DNA from: Halochromatium sp.
Lineage (GTDB): Bacteria > Pseudomonadota > Gammaproteobacteria > Chromatiales > Chromatiaceae
Length of the DNA stretch: 64,000 nucleotides
Assembly (NCBI GenBank): GCA_010912705.1
Contig: POWB01000001.1
Coordinates: 62,001 to 126,000, forward strand
Direction of reading: 5' to 3'
Numbering within the stretch: position 1 is the stretch's first letter; every line of letters starts with the position of its first letter. Below, piece after piece: positions 1-8,223 of the stretch. The position numbers and the translations under genes were made by a program. A model generated the notes under the pieces. That model was not told the origin of the DNA. It saw only the letters and a list, made by a program, of their open reading frames with translations, and did not search any database.

Positions 1-1
1 A

Positions 2-1348
2 GGCTACCACCTCCGCATCTTGGATCGACAGGGACAGGTACTGCCCGAGAGGCGTGAGGGACGCCTGTACTTTCAAGGCCCATCGGCAACGCGCGGCTAT
101 TACCGGAATCCGCAAGCCACCGCGGCGCTGATTCAAGACGGCTGGCACGATACCGGCGACCGTGGCTATCTGGCCGGCGGCGAGCTCTATCTCACCGGCC
201 GCATCAAGGATCTGATCATTCGCGGTGGCCGGAATCTGTACCCTTATGAGGTCGAGCAAGCGGTCGGCGAGGTCAGCGGTGTGCGCAAGGGCTGCGTGGT
301 GGCCTTCGCCGCAACGGATCAGGCCCGCGGCAGCGAGCGGCTGGTGCTGGTCGCCGAGACCCGCGAGCGCGATTCGGCACGCCGCAGCACCCTTGCGCAG
401 CGGGTGCGCGAGCGCGCGACTGAGGTGCTCGGCTCGCCGCCCGACGAGATCCTACTGGTGCCACCCCGCTCGGTGCTTAAAACCTCGAGCGGCAAGCTGC
501 GCCGTGGAGCCACGCGCGAGCGCTGGGCCAGTGGGCGTCTGACCCAGACGCCCCCGGCCCCAGTCTGGCAACTCTTGCGGCTCTGGGCGGCAGGGCTTCG
601 GGCCACCATAGCGCGCTCGGTACGACGTCTACCGGGACAGCTCTATGCCGGCTATGCCTGGCTGCTGTTTGTCATCATCGCCCCCGGGGTCTGGTTGGGT
701 ATCATGACGCTGCCAAGGCTGCGGTGGCGCTGGCGACTGGTGCGCGCCGGCGTCGGCCTCTTGCGGCGACTCGTCTTAGTTCCTTTAACAGTGCGGGGCG
801 CTGAGTGGATACCGGCTCCGGAGCAACCGTTCGTCATCGCCAGCAATCATCAGAGCTACCTGGATGTGATGGTCCTGATTGATGCCATCGACCGCCCCAT
901 CGCCTTCATCGCCAAGCAAGGGCTAGCGACAAAGCCCTGGGTCCGCTGGCCCCTGCAACGTCTCGGCACCCTGTTCGTTGATCGCTTCGACCTGCTCCGC
1001 GGTCCCGAGGACGCGCGCCGGTTTGCCGAAGCGCTAACGCGCGGTCAAACCCTGGGATTCTTTCCGGAAGGAACCTTCCTCGAACGGCCGGGGCTACTGC
1101 CTTTTCGCATGGGCGCCTTTCTGGCTGCCACCGGCGCCGGCGTACCGCTGCTGCCAGTCGCCTTACGCGGCACCCGCGAGCTGATGCGCGGCACTCACTT
1201 CTATCCGCATCCAGGCCGCGCCCTCGTCGAGATCGGCGAGCCGATCTGGCCGGAAGACGAAAGCTGGCGCTCAGCGGCCAAGCTGCGCGATCAAGCCCGC
1301 GCGTTCATTGAGCCAAGGTGTGAACAGACTGCTGCTGATTCAGATTAA
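2..1348 (+). CDS. Acyl-CoA synthetase/AMP ligase fused to 1-acyl-sn-glycerol-3-phosphate acyltransferase (3' part)
   Basis: The reading frame is open to the left edge, so the start lies outside the window; 448 residues are visible. The first ~170 visible residues are the C-terminal part of an ANL-superfamily adenylating enzyme, with the motif HDTGDRGY and the hinge region GRIKDLIIRGGRNLYPYE. After a hydrophobic membrane segment (about residues 215-235) comes a PlsC-type acyltransferase domain with NHQSYLD (~282) and FPEGTF (~357), the two hallmark blocks of lysophosphatidate acyltransferases. The arrangement resembles Aas-type enzymes with the domain order reversed, so it probably activates a fatty acid and transfers it to a lysophospholipid or related acceptor at the inner membrane. 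The acyl substrate cannot be deduced. It converges on rlmB. Confidence 0.85.
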   Translation, partial: GYHLRILDRQGQVLPERREGRLYFQGPSATRGYYRNPQATAALIQDGWHDTGDRGYLAGGELYLTGRIKDLIIRGGRNLYPYEVEQAVGEVSGVRKGCVVAFAATDQARGSERLVLVAETRERDSARRSTLAQRVRERATEVLGSPPDEILLVPPRSVLKTSSGKLRRGATRERWASGRLTQTPPAPVWQLLRLWAAGLRATIARSVRRLPGQLYAGYAWLLFVIIAPGVWLGIMTLPRLRWRWRLVRAGVGLLRRLVLVPLTVRGAEWIPAPEQPFVIASNHQSYLDVMVLIDAIDRPIAFIAKQGLATKPWVRWPLQRLGTLFVDRFDLLRGPEDARRFAEALTRGQTLGFFPEGTFLERPGLLPFRMGAFLAATGAGVPLLPVALRGTRELMRGTHFYPHPGRALVEIGEPIWPEDESWRSAAKLRDQARAFIEPRCEQTAADSD

Positions 1349-1408
1349 CGCCGCTCTCAGCAAACCAGGCCCCTGAATCATTCGACGAAGAGGCTATGAG
1401 GTTGCTAG

Positions 1409-1435
1409 AAATGGCCTTATAAATGGCCTTTTTTT
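1409..1435 (+). terminator. Putative intrinsic terminator after the acyltransferase gene
   Basis: An imperfect hairpin (AAAtGGCC ... GGCCTTT, 8-base loop) runs into seven Ts about 60 bp after the acyltransferase stop. It overlaps the rlmB stop codon of the opposite strand. The stem is short, so efficiency is uncertain. Confidence 0.4.
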
Positions 1436-2202
1436 CGTGGAACTGCCTCAAGCGTCGCCCGTCGCCTGACAACCTCGTAGAGGCAGATACCGGCTGCGAC
1501 CGAGACGTTGAGACTCTCGACCCGGCCACGCATGGGCAAGGAGGCCAGCAGATCGCAGCGCTCCTGGGTCAGTCGGCGCAAGCCGGTACCCTCGCTGCCA
1601 AGCACCAACGCAGTCGGACCGGAAAGATCGGTCTCGAAGAGGGTTTCCGGGGCCGCATCCGCCAGCCCAATCAGCCAGATGCCGCGTGCCTTGAGCATCT
1701 CGAGCGTGCGCGCCAGATTGGTGACCTGAACAAAGGGCACTGACTCGGCTGCACCGCTCGCGACCTTCACCGCCACCGGGGTCAGCCCGACCGCCTTGTC
1801 CTTGGGAGCGATCACGGCGGTTGCGCCAGCGCCATCGGCACTGCGCAGGCAGGCGCCAAGGTTATGTGGATCGGTCACTCCATCCAGCACCAACAGCAGC
1901 GGTGGCTGCGCGGCGGCATCGAGCAGTCGCTCCAGCTCATGCTCGGTACGCGCTGCCGGCATCCGAACCCAGGCGAGCGCGCCCTGGTGATTGCCGCCAT
2001 CCGCGGCCTGGTCCAGCTCATCGCGCATGACCTGGCGAACAACGACACGGGCCTCGCGCGCCAGTGTGGCCAATTCAGCGAGGCGACGATCGCGCCGCGT
2101 TCGCTCCAGCCAAAGCTCGGCGACGCCGTCGGAGCCAAACTTGAGCGCGCTGCGAACGCTATTGATCCCCATGGTAGCAGCGGTATTCGAGGGGCTGCTC
2201 AT
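1417..2202 (-). CDS. rlmB: 23S rRNA (guanosine-2'-O-)-methyltransferase RlmB
   Basis: The 261-residue protein is a SPOUT-family 2'-O-ribose methyltransferase, expected to modify G2251 in the P-loop of 23S rRNA using S-adenosylmethionine. The C-terminal half shows the knotted SPOUT core: DGVTDPHNLGACLRSADGAG, then ALVLGSEGTGLRRL and LNVSVAAGICLYE. The N-terminal part (GINSVRSAL, near residue 12) corresponds to the family's RNA-binding domain. It is slightly longer than E. coli RlmB (243 aa); an internal ATG at 2172 is an alternative start. It lies about 100 bp downstream of rnr on the same strand, the gene order also found in E. coli. Confidence 0.93.
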   Translation of the reverse strand: MSSPSNTAATMGINSVRSALKFGSDGVAELWLERTRRDRRLAELATLAREARVVVRQVMRDELDQAADGGNHQGALAWVRMPAARTEHELERLLDAAAQPPLLLVLDGVTDPHNLGACLRSADGAGATAVIAPKDKAVGLTPVAVKVASGAAESVPFVQVTNLARTLEMLKARGIWLIGLADAAPETLFETDLSGPTALVLGSEGTGLRRLTQERCDLLASLPMRGRVESLNVSVAAGICLYEVVRRRATLEAVPRKKGHL

Positions 2203-2302
2203 CGCACACCCACTCTCACGGGCGACCTCCGACCGTCATTGCAGCTGACAAACGAAGCAAAGCGTGCATCCGGTGTCCATCCCTGGTTGAAAAGCATCTG
2301 GC

Positions 2303-4552
2303 TCAAGCCGCCGGCTTCTTACGCCGCCGCGAGCGCGAGCGCCGCTTTGGCTCCGCTTGGACAATCGGCTGCGCTAGCACGAAGTCGATCTTGCGGTCCT
2401 CGAGATTGACCGCGGCCACCTTGACCCGCAGCCGATCGCCAAGCCGATAGACCTGACCGGTGCGCTCGCCGGTCAGTCGATGCCCAACCGGATCGAAGTG
2501 ATAGTAGTCGTTGTCGAGCGCGGTGATGTGCACCAGCCCATCGACATAGACTCCATCGAGCTCGACGAACAGCCCGAAGCCCTGCACGCTGGTGATGGTG
2601 CCATCGAACTCATCGCCCAGCTTGTCGCGCATGAACTCACACTTGAGCCAATGCTCGACGTCACGGGTGGCCTCATCGGCGCGTCGCTCGGTGCCTGAGC
2701 AATGCTCGCCAACCTGCTGCAGCTCCGGTTTCGAATAATCGAGATCGGCCGCCGTGCCGCCAGCGAGGATGTGCTTGATGATGCGGTGGACGATCAGGTC
2801 CGGATAGCGTCGGATCGGCGAGGTGAAATGGGTATAGGCATCGTAAGCCAGCCCAAAGTGGCCGACATTGTCCGAGCTATACATCGCCTGCTGCATCGAG
2901 CGCAGCAGCACCGTTTGGATCAGATGGAAGTCTGGCCGCTCCCGTACCGCATCGAACAGGGTACCGTAATCCTTGGCCGTCGGCTTGTTGCCACCCGGCA
3001 GGTTCAGACCCAGCTCAGCCAGGAAGTCGCGCAGATCAGAGAGCTTCTCTTCCTTGGGTGTTTCATGGATGCGATAGAGCGCCGGCATCTTCTTGCGCTG
3101 GAATAGCCGTGCCGCTGCCACATTCGCGGCCAGCATGCATTCCTCGATGATGCGATGCGCATCATTGCGCAGGGTCGGCTCAATGCTCGAGATCCGCCCG
3201 CCCTCGTCGATGATGAACTTGGTCTCGACGGTATCGAAGTCGATTGCACCGCGCGTGGCGCGGGCGTCGAGCAGCGCCTGATAGAGCGCATAGAGCTCAT
3301 GCAGATGCGGCAGCAGCTCGGCGTACTGCTCGCTTAGCTCGACATCCTCTTCGACCAGCATGGCGGCGACCTGGTCGTAGGTCAGGCGCGCCTGCGAGCG
3401 CATCACCGCCTCGAAGAACCGCGTCCGCGTCACCTTGCCCTCAAGGCTCACGTACAGCTCGCAAGCCATACAGAGCCGGTCGACCTTGGGGTTCAGCGAG
3501 CAGAGCCCGTTCGAGAGTACCTCCGGCAGCATCGGAATCACCCGATCCGGGAAGTAGACCGAGTTGCCGCGCTCGAAGCCCTCCTTATCCAAAGCACTAT
3601 CGGGCGTGACATAAGCCGAGACGTCAGCGATGCAGACCAGCAGCTTCCAGCCCTTGGGCTTGCGCTCACAGTAGACAGCATCATCGAAGTCGCGCGCATC
3701 GGCGCCATCGATGGTCACCAACGGCAGTGTGCGCAGATCGGTGCGATCCGCCTTTGCCTCTTCCGGCACCTGCTCTCCGAAGGCAGTGATCGCCTGCTCC
3801 ACCTCGGGCGGCCAATGCACAGGCAGATCATGCGCCCGAATCGAGATATCGGTCTCCATGCCCGCGGCCATGTGCTCACCGAGCACCTCGGCAACACGAC
3901 CAATCGGCTGCGTGCGCTTGGTGGGCTGATCGGTGATCTCGGCGACCACGATCTGACCCTGCTCAGCACCGCCGAGGCGATCGCTGGGGATGATGACATC
4001 GTGGGTCAGGCGCTTGTTGTCCGGCACCACAAAGCCGACACCGCTCTCTGAATTCAGCCGGCCGACCACGCTCTTGGTATTGCGCTCAAGGATCTCGACC
4101 ACCGCCCCCTCGAGCCGCCCACGTCGATCCTTGCCGGTGACCCGTGCCACGATGCGGTCACCGTGAAAGACCGCGCGCATCTCCTTCGGGTAGAGATAGA
4201 GGTCATCACCGCCATCGTCCGGCTTGACGAAGCCGAAGCCGTCCTGATGGCCGATCACCCTGCCGGCGATCAGATCCCGCTTGTTGACCAGGCAGAAGGC
4301 CTCGCGGCGATTGCGCAGCAATTGGCCATCGCGCACCATCGCCCCGAGCCGCCGCCCGAGCGCAACCAAATCCTCCTCAGCCGTCAGCCCGAGCAGCGAC
4401 GCTGCCTCTTCGAAGCCAATCGGCGCCCCGTGCTCGGTGAGCTTCTCGAGGATGAACTCCCGACTGGGGATCGGATTGTCGTACTTCTTCGCTTCTCGTT
4501 GCCGATGCGGATCGAGATCCCGAGCGGTTTGAGCCTTTTTTCGTCGTGTCAC
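2303..4552 (-). CDS. rnr: Ribonuclease R
   Basis: This is a 3'-5' exoribonuclease of the RNB family (749 aa) that degrades structured RNA and takes part in rRNA and tmRNA-linked quality control. Domains in order: an N-terminal helix-turn-helix (~25-95), two cold-shock domains (~100-250), the RNB catalytic core with TIDGADARDFDDAV carrying the metal-binding aspartates, an S1 domain (~645-725, SVQGFGLFVELDGVYVDGLV), and a short Arg/Lys-rich tail. The tail is shorter than in the 813-residue E. coli enzyme. A gene for tmRNA, its functional partner in other bacteria, is also present near 51.6 kb. Confidence 0.95.
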   Translation of the reverse strand: MTRRKKAQTARDLDPHRQREAKKYDNPIPSREFILEKLTEHGAPIGFEEAASLLGLTAEEDLVALGRRLGAMVRDGQLLRNRREAFCLVNKRDLIAGRVIGHQDGFGFVKPDDGGDDLYLYPKEMRAVFHGDRIVARVTGKDRRGRLEGAVVEILERNTKSVVGRLNSESGVGFVVPDNKRLTHDVIIPSDRLGGAEQGQIVVAEITDQPTKRTQPIGRVAEVLGEHMAAGMETDISIRAHDLPVHWPPEVEQAITAFGEQVPEEAKADRTDLRTLPLVTIDGADARDFDDAVYCERKPKGWKLLVCIADVSAYVTPDSALDKEGFERGNSVYFPDRVIPMLPEVLSNGLCSLNPKVDRLCMACELYVSLEGKVTRTRFFEAVMRSQARLTYDQVAAMLVEEDVELSEQYAELLPHLHELYALYQALLDARATRGAIDFDTVETKFIIDEGGRISSIEPTLRNDAHRIIEECMLAANVAAARLFQRKKMPALYRIHETPKEEKLSDLRDFLAELGLNLPGGNKPTAKDYGTLFDAVRERPDFHLIQTVLLRSMQQAMYSSDNVGHFGLAYDAYTHFTSPIRRYPDLIVHRIIKHILAGGTAADLDYSKPELQQVGEHCSGTERRADEATRDVEHWLKCEFMRDKLGDEFDGTITSVQGFGLFVELDGVYVDGLVHITALDNDYYHFDPVGHRLTGERTGQVYRLGDRLRVKVAAVNLEDRKIDFVLAQPIVQAEPKRRSRSRRRKKPAA

Positions 4553-4593
4553 GCTGTACTCTTGCTGCGTCCAATAATTTCGCTAGTCTACCG

Positions 4594-4622
4594 TTGACAA
4601 GCCCTCGTTGTCTCACTAAGCT
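4594..4622 (+). promoter_or_regulatory. Sigma-70-type promoter of tRNA-Leu
   Basis: A perfect -35 TTGACA (4594-4599), a 17-bp spacer and a -10-like TAAGCT (4617-4622) lie about 40 bp before the tRNA, in the gap divergent from rnr. Seen by eye only. Confidence 0.55.
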
Positions 4623-4662
4623 TGCGGGCTTGTCGTGGTTGCACCCATCGACATCCCACCTA

Positions 4663-4749
4663 GCCGAGGTGGCGGAATTGGTAGACGCGCATGGTTCAGG
4701 TCCATGTCTGGGAAACCAGGTGGAGGTTCAAGTCCTCTCCTCGGCACCA
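4663..4749 (+). tRNA. tRNA-Leu (anticodon CAG)
   Basis: The acceptor stem GCCGAGG (4663-4669) pairs with CCTCGGC (4739-4745), followed by discriminator A and an encoded CCA. The anticodon stem CATGG/CCATG encloses loop TTCAGGT with anticodon CAG at 4696-4698. A long variable arm (CTGG-GAAA-CCAG) marks it as a class II leucine tRNA. The T arm reads GGTTCAAGTCC. It decodes CUG, a dominant leucine codon in this GC-rich window. Confidence 0.97.
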
Positions 4750-4777
4750 TCTTCTCGACGCATGTCGCCAGCTGACA

Positions 4778-4904
4778 CTCAGTCTACTGTCCTCAGTCTA
4801 CTGTCCTCGCCCTATAAACCTGGCCGCTCTTTATGGATTCCAGGCAAGTTTACCTTCGTCAACCGGAAGTTTATGCAGGCTGCTGCATTATGCAGGCTGC
4901 TGCA
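4778..4904. repeat. Two short tandem duplications downstream of tRNA-Leu
   Basis: CTCAGTCTACTGTC occurs twice in tandem (4778-4805) and TTATGCAGGCTGCTGCA occurs twice in tandem (4871-4904), both perfect. The 4750-5103 gap holds no supportable intact gene; apart from these repeats it contains only a short coding-like remnant at 4942-5073. Confidence 0.8.
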
Positions 4905-4941
4905 GTTAGCAGTTAGAACGATAAATCATTATTTTTAATAG

Positions 4942-5073
4942 ATTCCAGTATGGCTCGGCAGCGAGGTCGATGAGTTCGACGCATTGCTCGCAGACTTCGC
5001 CTTCGCTGATGTGCTGGCCTTGCTCGACAAGCTCCAGGCAGGTGTGCCCAATAAGCCCAGCGAAGACGTTTAG
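4942..5073 (+). pseudogene. Possible C-terminal remnant of a lost gene
   Basis: After an in-frame TAG the frame reads about 43 codons with plausible composition (GSEVDEFDALLADFAFADVL, then LLDKLQAG) and ends at TAG. There is no start codon or ribosome-binding site, and the family is not recognisable. It may be debris from an insertion next to the tRNA gene, or a chance open frame. Confidence 0.2.
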
Positions 5074-5103
5074 CGTCCTACAGTGGTCCTCGAACTGATG
5101 CGC

Positions 5104-5364
5104 TCAGCGATCACGCCGCTCGACGGTCTCGGGATCGACAGTGATTGGCCGGTAGATCTCGACCCGATCACCCTCGTTGACCTTGGCGTCAAGTTTACTG
5201 AGCTTGCCGAAGATGCCGACACGCTGGATGTCGAGGTCGATGTCCGGATATTGGCGCAGTAGGCCAGAGTGCTCAATTGCCTCGCGCAACGTGCTGCCAT
5301 CCGGGACGTCGAGGCTCAACCAGGTTCGTTTGAACTTATCTGCGTATGCGACACCGATGTGCAT
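5104..5364 (-). CDS. rnfH: RnfH family protein
   Basis: This 86-residue protein has a ubiquitin-like beta-grasp fold typical of RnfH/UPF0125, with VAYADKF near the N terminus, the GIFGKLSKLDAKVNEGDRVE stretch and the closing EIYRPI. RnfH is encoded at the end of the rnf operon in Rhodobacter capsulatus, where it supports Rnf function; its exact role is unresolved. Here it likewise follows rnfE on the same strand, after a gap of about 150 bp that has no recognised feature. Confidence 0.9.
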   Translation of the reverse strand: MHIGVAYADKFKRTWLSLDVPDGSTLREAIEHSGLLRQYPDIDLDIQRVGIFGKLSKLDAKVNEGDRVEIYRPITVDPETVERRDR

Positions 5365-5518
5365 GGATGGGGCCTCCTGTTGAGCTGAATTGATGGGACG
5401 GAAAAGCAGTCAACCTACCAGGATCTTGCCTGACCTGGCAGCGACACTTGGCCACAGGCATCAGCGGCGACCTCGGGCCTTAAGACGCAGACCATGAGCG
5501 TCAAGCCAAAGTAGCCAA

Positions 5519-6229
5519 TCACCCTGGCGACGCAAGCGAGGCCGACTGTGAGCGACGCTTGAAGGTCGGCAACCGTTTTAGCAGTCGCTGACCAGCCAGC
5601 AAGAACCCTAAGGCGAGAAAGCCACCCGGCGGCAAGATCATCAACAGAAAGCCGCGATAGTCCGGAATCAGCGTCGTCTCCAAGAAGCCCATCGCCTCGC
5701 CGAGCAGCAAGGAGGCATTCGCGAACAGGGTGCCAGAGCCAATCAGCTCGCGCATCGCGCCGAGCGTGACTAGGACCAGAGTGAAGCCGACGCCCATCAT
5801 CAGCCCGTCGAAGGCTGCCGGCGCAATGCGGTTGCGCGAGGCGAAAGACTCGGCGCGACCGAGGATAGCGCAGTTGGTAACGATCAACGGAATGAACAGC
5901 CCGAGCACCTTGTGCAGATCGTGCAGCCAGGCGTTCATCGCCAGATCGACCAAAGTCACCAGGGTGGCAATGATCAGCACGAACACCGGAATGCGCACCT
6001 GCGGCGTGATCAGCCCGCGCAGACTCGAGACCAGAAGCCCCGAGGCAACCATCACCACCAGCGACGCCAGTCCTAGACCGAGGCCATTGGTCGTGGTGCC
6101 GGTGACCGCAAGCAGCGGGCAGAGCGCCAGCATCTGCGCTAGCACCACATTGTTGCCCCAAAGCCCATCGCGAGCGATGCGGCCCCAAGGGGTGCGTTCA
6201 CGGGCGGTCTTGTTAGGGTCTTTGGTCAT
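5519..6229 (-). CDS. rnfE: Rnf electron transport complex subunit E
   Basis: This is an integral membrane subunit (236 aa, about six hydrophobic helices) of the Rnf ferredoxin:NAD oxidoreductase and ion pump. Diagnostic blocks are GLWGNNVVLAQMLALCPLLA near the N terminus and LFIPLIVTNCAILGRAE in the middle; the paired conserved Cys residues of RnfA/RnfE (ALCPLLA and VTNCAILG) are present. I start at the ATG at 6229, which has GGAAG eight bases upstream. A TTG fifteen bases further upstream keeps the frame but lacks a ribosome-binding site. About 195 bp containing an inverted-repeat element separates it from rnfG, unlike the tight junctions earlier in the operon. Confidence 0.93.
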   Translation of the reverse strand: MTKDPNKTARERTPWGRIARDGLWGNNVVLAQMLALCPLLAVTGTTTNGLGLGLASLVVMVASGLLVSSLRGLITPQVRIPVFVLIIATLVTLVDLAMNAWLHDLHKVLGLFIPLIVTNCAILGRAESFASRNRIAPAAFDGLMMGVGFTLVLVTLGAMRELIGSGTLFANASLLLGEAMGFLETTLIPDYRGFLLMILPPGGFLALGFLLAGQRLLKRLPTFKRRSQSASLASPG

Positions 6230-6285
6230 CGCGAGCGCTTCCAACTGGATTTGAGGTCATGTATCAACCTAAAAAAGAGCATTTG

Positions 6286-6418
6286 AACCGCAGATTAACG
6301 CAGAGATTTCAATACCCTACTACTCATCACTGCTCCACCTGTTAGGTGGCCTTGCCAAACCAGCTAGGGCATTGTTTTTTAATTTTTAATCTGCGCGCAT
6401 AGGCGCCATCTGCGGTTT
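6286..6418. repeat. Small inverted-repeat (MITE-like) element between rnfG and rnfE
   Basis: The left end starts AACCGCAGAT and continues TAACGCAGAG; the right end is its inverted copy, ATCTGCGGTT, preceded by AATCTGCG. The ~133 bp between are AT-rich relative to the surroundings and non-coding. Ends of the type AACCGCAGATnAACGCAGA belong to a widespread class of non-autonomous intergenic repeats. It splits the rnf operon and may affect expression of rnfE-rnfH. Confidence 0.6.
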
Positions 6419-6424
6419 ATAGGA

Positions 6425-7129
6425 TTATTGGCTGATCTCGGTCGTGATCACGGCTGAGGCGGTCAAGGCATCGCGCTGCGCGGCGAAGGTCTCGAGTCCG
6501 CCCTTGATCGCCGCGACCACCGCCCGTGGGGTAATGGTCGCGCCACTGAATTGATCGAAGACGCCGCCATCCTTCTTCACTGCCCACTGCTCGGGCGGCG
6601 GATCGCTGAGATCGCGGCCATTGAAATCGGTGATCCAATCGTCACGCGCAATCTCGATCTTGTCGCCAAGCCCTGGGGTCTCACTGTGCGCCAGCACCCG
6701 GGCGCCGAGGATGCGCCCATCGACACCGATCCCGAGCAGCACCCGGATCGGGCCGGCATAGCCTTGGCCAAGGGTCTCAAAGGCGACCGCCGTCACGTCT
6801 AACCCCTGGAGCGCGCGGTAGACGATGATCTCGCTCTCCCCATGACGGCCGCGGCTCGAACTCGAGCTCGAACTCGAGTTGGAGTTCAAGCTCGAGCGCG
6901 GAATCATCAGCGGGTTCGCGAGCAGGTCGTTGTCATGCAGCTCCGCGGGAATCACCTGCTCCAGCGACGCCAACAGATCCTCGGCCTTGCGCTCGGCGAT
7001 CGGCCCCTTGGTGACCAGATTCCCGACCACCAGCAGCACCGAGGCGGCGAGCGCGAATCCAGCCAGCAGCAGTGCCTGATAACCGATGCCATCCCGATCG
7101 GTGAAGGTTTGTGGCAGAGATCGGCTCAT
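6425..7129 (-). CDS. rnfG: Rnf electron transport complex subunit G (FMN-binding)
   Basis: This 234-residue subunit is anchored by one N-terminal membrane helix (~18-38); its periplasmic domain carries covalently bound FMN in known Rnf and Nqr systems. The flavin-attachment motif [12 protein letters not shown] is near the C terminus, with the acceptor Thr intact. A serine run ([12 protein letters not shown], around residue 82-95) interrupts the domain and comes from a GAGCTC/GAACTC repeat at 6854-6897; it looks like an in-frame microsatellite expansion. The start overlaps the rnfD stop by four bases (ATGA), which suggests translational coupling. Confidence 0.93.
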   Translation of the reverse strand: MSRSLPQTFTDRDGIGYQALLLAGFALAASVLLVVGNLVTKGPIAERKAEDLLASLEQVIPAELHDNDLLANPLMIPRSSLNSNSSSSSSSSRGRHGESEIIVYRALQGLDVTAVAFETLGQGYAGPIRVLLGIGVDGRILGARVLAHSETPGLGDKIEIARDDWITDFNGRDLSDPPPEQWAVKKDGGVFDQFSGATITPRAVVAAIKGGLETFAAQRDALTASAVITTEISQ

Positions 7130-8223
7130 CGCTGGCGCTCCTGGGCGGTATCCCCAGCCACCGGCAGCGGGCGCCCGCGCCGATCGCGGCCGAAGATACG
7201 CGGCTTGATGTAATGATCGATCATCGGCGTCGCCGCATTCATCAGCAGGATGGCGAAGGCGGCCCCCTCAGGATAGGCGCCGAAGGTCCGGATCAGATAG
7301 ATCAGCAACCCGATCCCTGCCCCGAACACCGCCTGACCGAGCCGCGAGACCGGCGAGGTCACCGGATCAGTGGCGATGAAAAAGGCCGTCAGCAGGGTCG
7401 CACCGGCGAGCAGATGCAGCAGCGGGCCGGCAAAGCGCGCGGGATCGATCAGGTGCAGCAGGCTGGCCGGAACCGCAACACCGAGCAGGACCGCGACCGG
7501 GATGACCCAGTCGATCACGCCCTTACGGATCAGGAACAGCCCACCGAGCAACAGCAGCAACGCCGAGGTCTCGCCGAGGCTGCCAGGGATACCACCCAGC
7601 AAGGCGCGTAACGGCGCAAACAGCTCGGGGGTCGCCGCGGCCAGATCGCCACCCTGCTGCAGGATCAGATCGACCTGGCCCAGGATCGAGGCGCCGCTCA
7701 TCGCATCCCAGGGCGCGGCTAGCCCGTCCAGACTAATCGCCAGTCCGGCGCTGAGCCCCGGCGTCTGCTCGAAGAACAGCGGTTGTGGACCCACCCACTG
7801 CGTCATCTCCAGCGGAAACGAGACCAGCAACACCACCCGCGCCACCATCGCGGGATTGAACAGGTTCTGGCCCAGTCCACCAAACACCTGCTTGCCGACG
7901 ATGATGGCGATAAAGGCGCCCAGCACGCCGATCCACCAAGGCGCCCAGGGCGGCAGGGTCATCACCAGCAGCCAGCCGGTGAGCAGTGCCGAGCCATCCA
8001 TCAGGGTCGGTCGCAGCGGCTTGCCACCGAGGATCAGCGCCAACGCCTCGAACAGGAGCGCGGCACTCAGCGTGGCGGCGAATAACAGGATCGCCGGCCA
8101 GCCAAATTGCCAGAGGCCGAGCAGCGTTGCCGGCAGCAGCGCCAGCAGGACCAGCCCCATGGTGCGGCTGATGCTGACCGGCGCATGCGCGTGCGGGCTG
8201 GCGAGGAGTGGACTGTCTAGCAT
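7126..8223 (-). CDS. rnfD: Rnf electron transport complex subunit D
   Basis: This is a 365-residue membrane subunit of the NqrB/RnfD family with about nine to ten hydrophobic helices; it binds FMN covalently in characterised homologues. The family regions [16 protein letters not shown] and [13 protein letters not shown] are present. The flavinylation site, usually SGAT, reads DAMSGASIL here, so Ser179 (codon TCG at 7687-7689) replaces the acceptor Thr. The start overlaps the rnfC stop by seven bases and the stop overlaps rnfG by four, so C-D-G are tightly coupled. Confidence 0.93.
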   Translation of the reverse strand: MLDSPLLASPHAHAPVSISRTMGLVLLALLPATLLGLWQFGWPAILLFAATLSAALLFEALALILGGKPLRPTLMDGSALLTGWLLVMTLPPWAPWWIGVLGAFIAIIVGKQVFGGLGQNLFNPAMVARVVLLVSFPLEMTQWVGPQPLFFEQTPGLSAGLAISLDGLAAPWDAMSGASILGQVDLILQQGGDLAAATPELFAPLRALLGGIPGSLGETSALLLLLGGLFLIRKGVIDWVIPVAVLLGVAVPASLLHLIDPARFAGPLLHLLAGATLLTAFFIATDPVTSPVSRLGQAVFGAGIGLLIYLIRTFGAYPEGAAFAILLMNAATPMIDHYIKPRIFGRDRRGRPLPVAGDTAQERQR

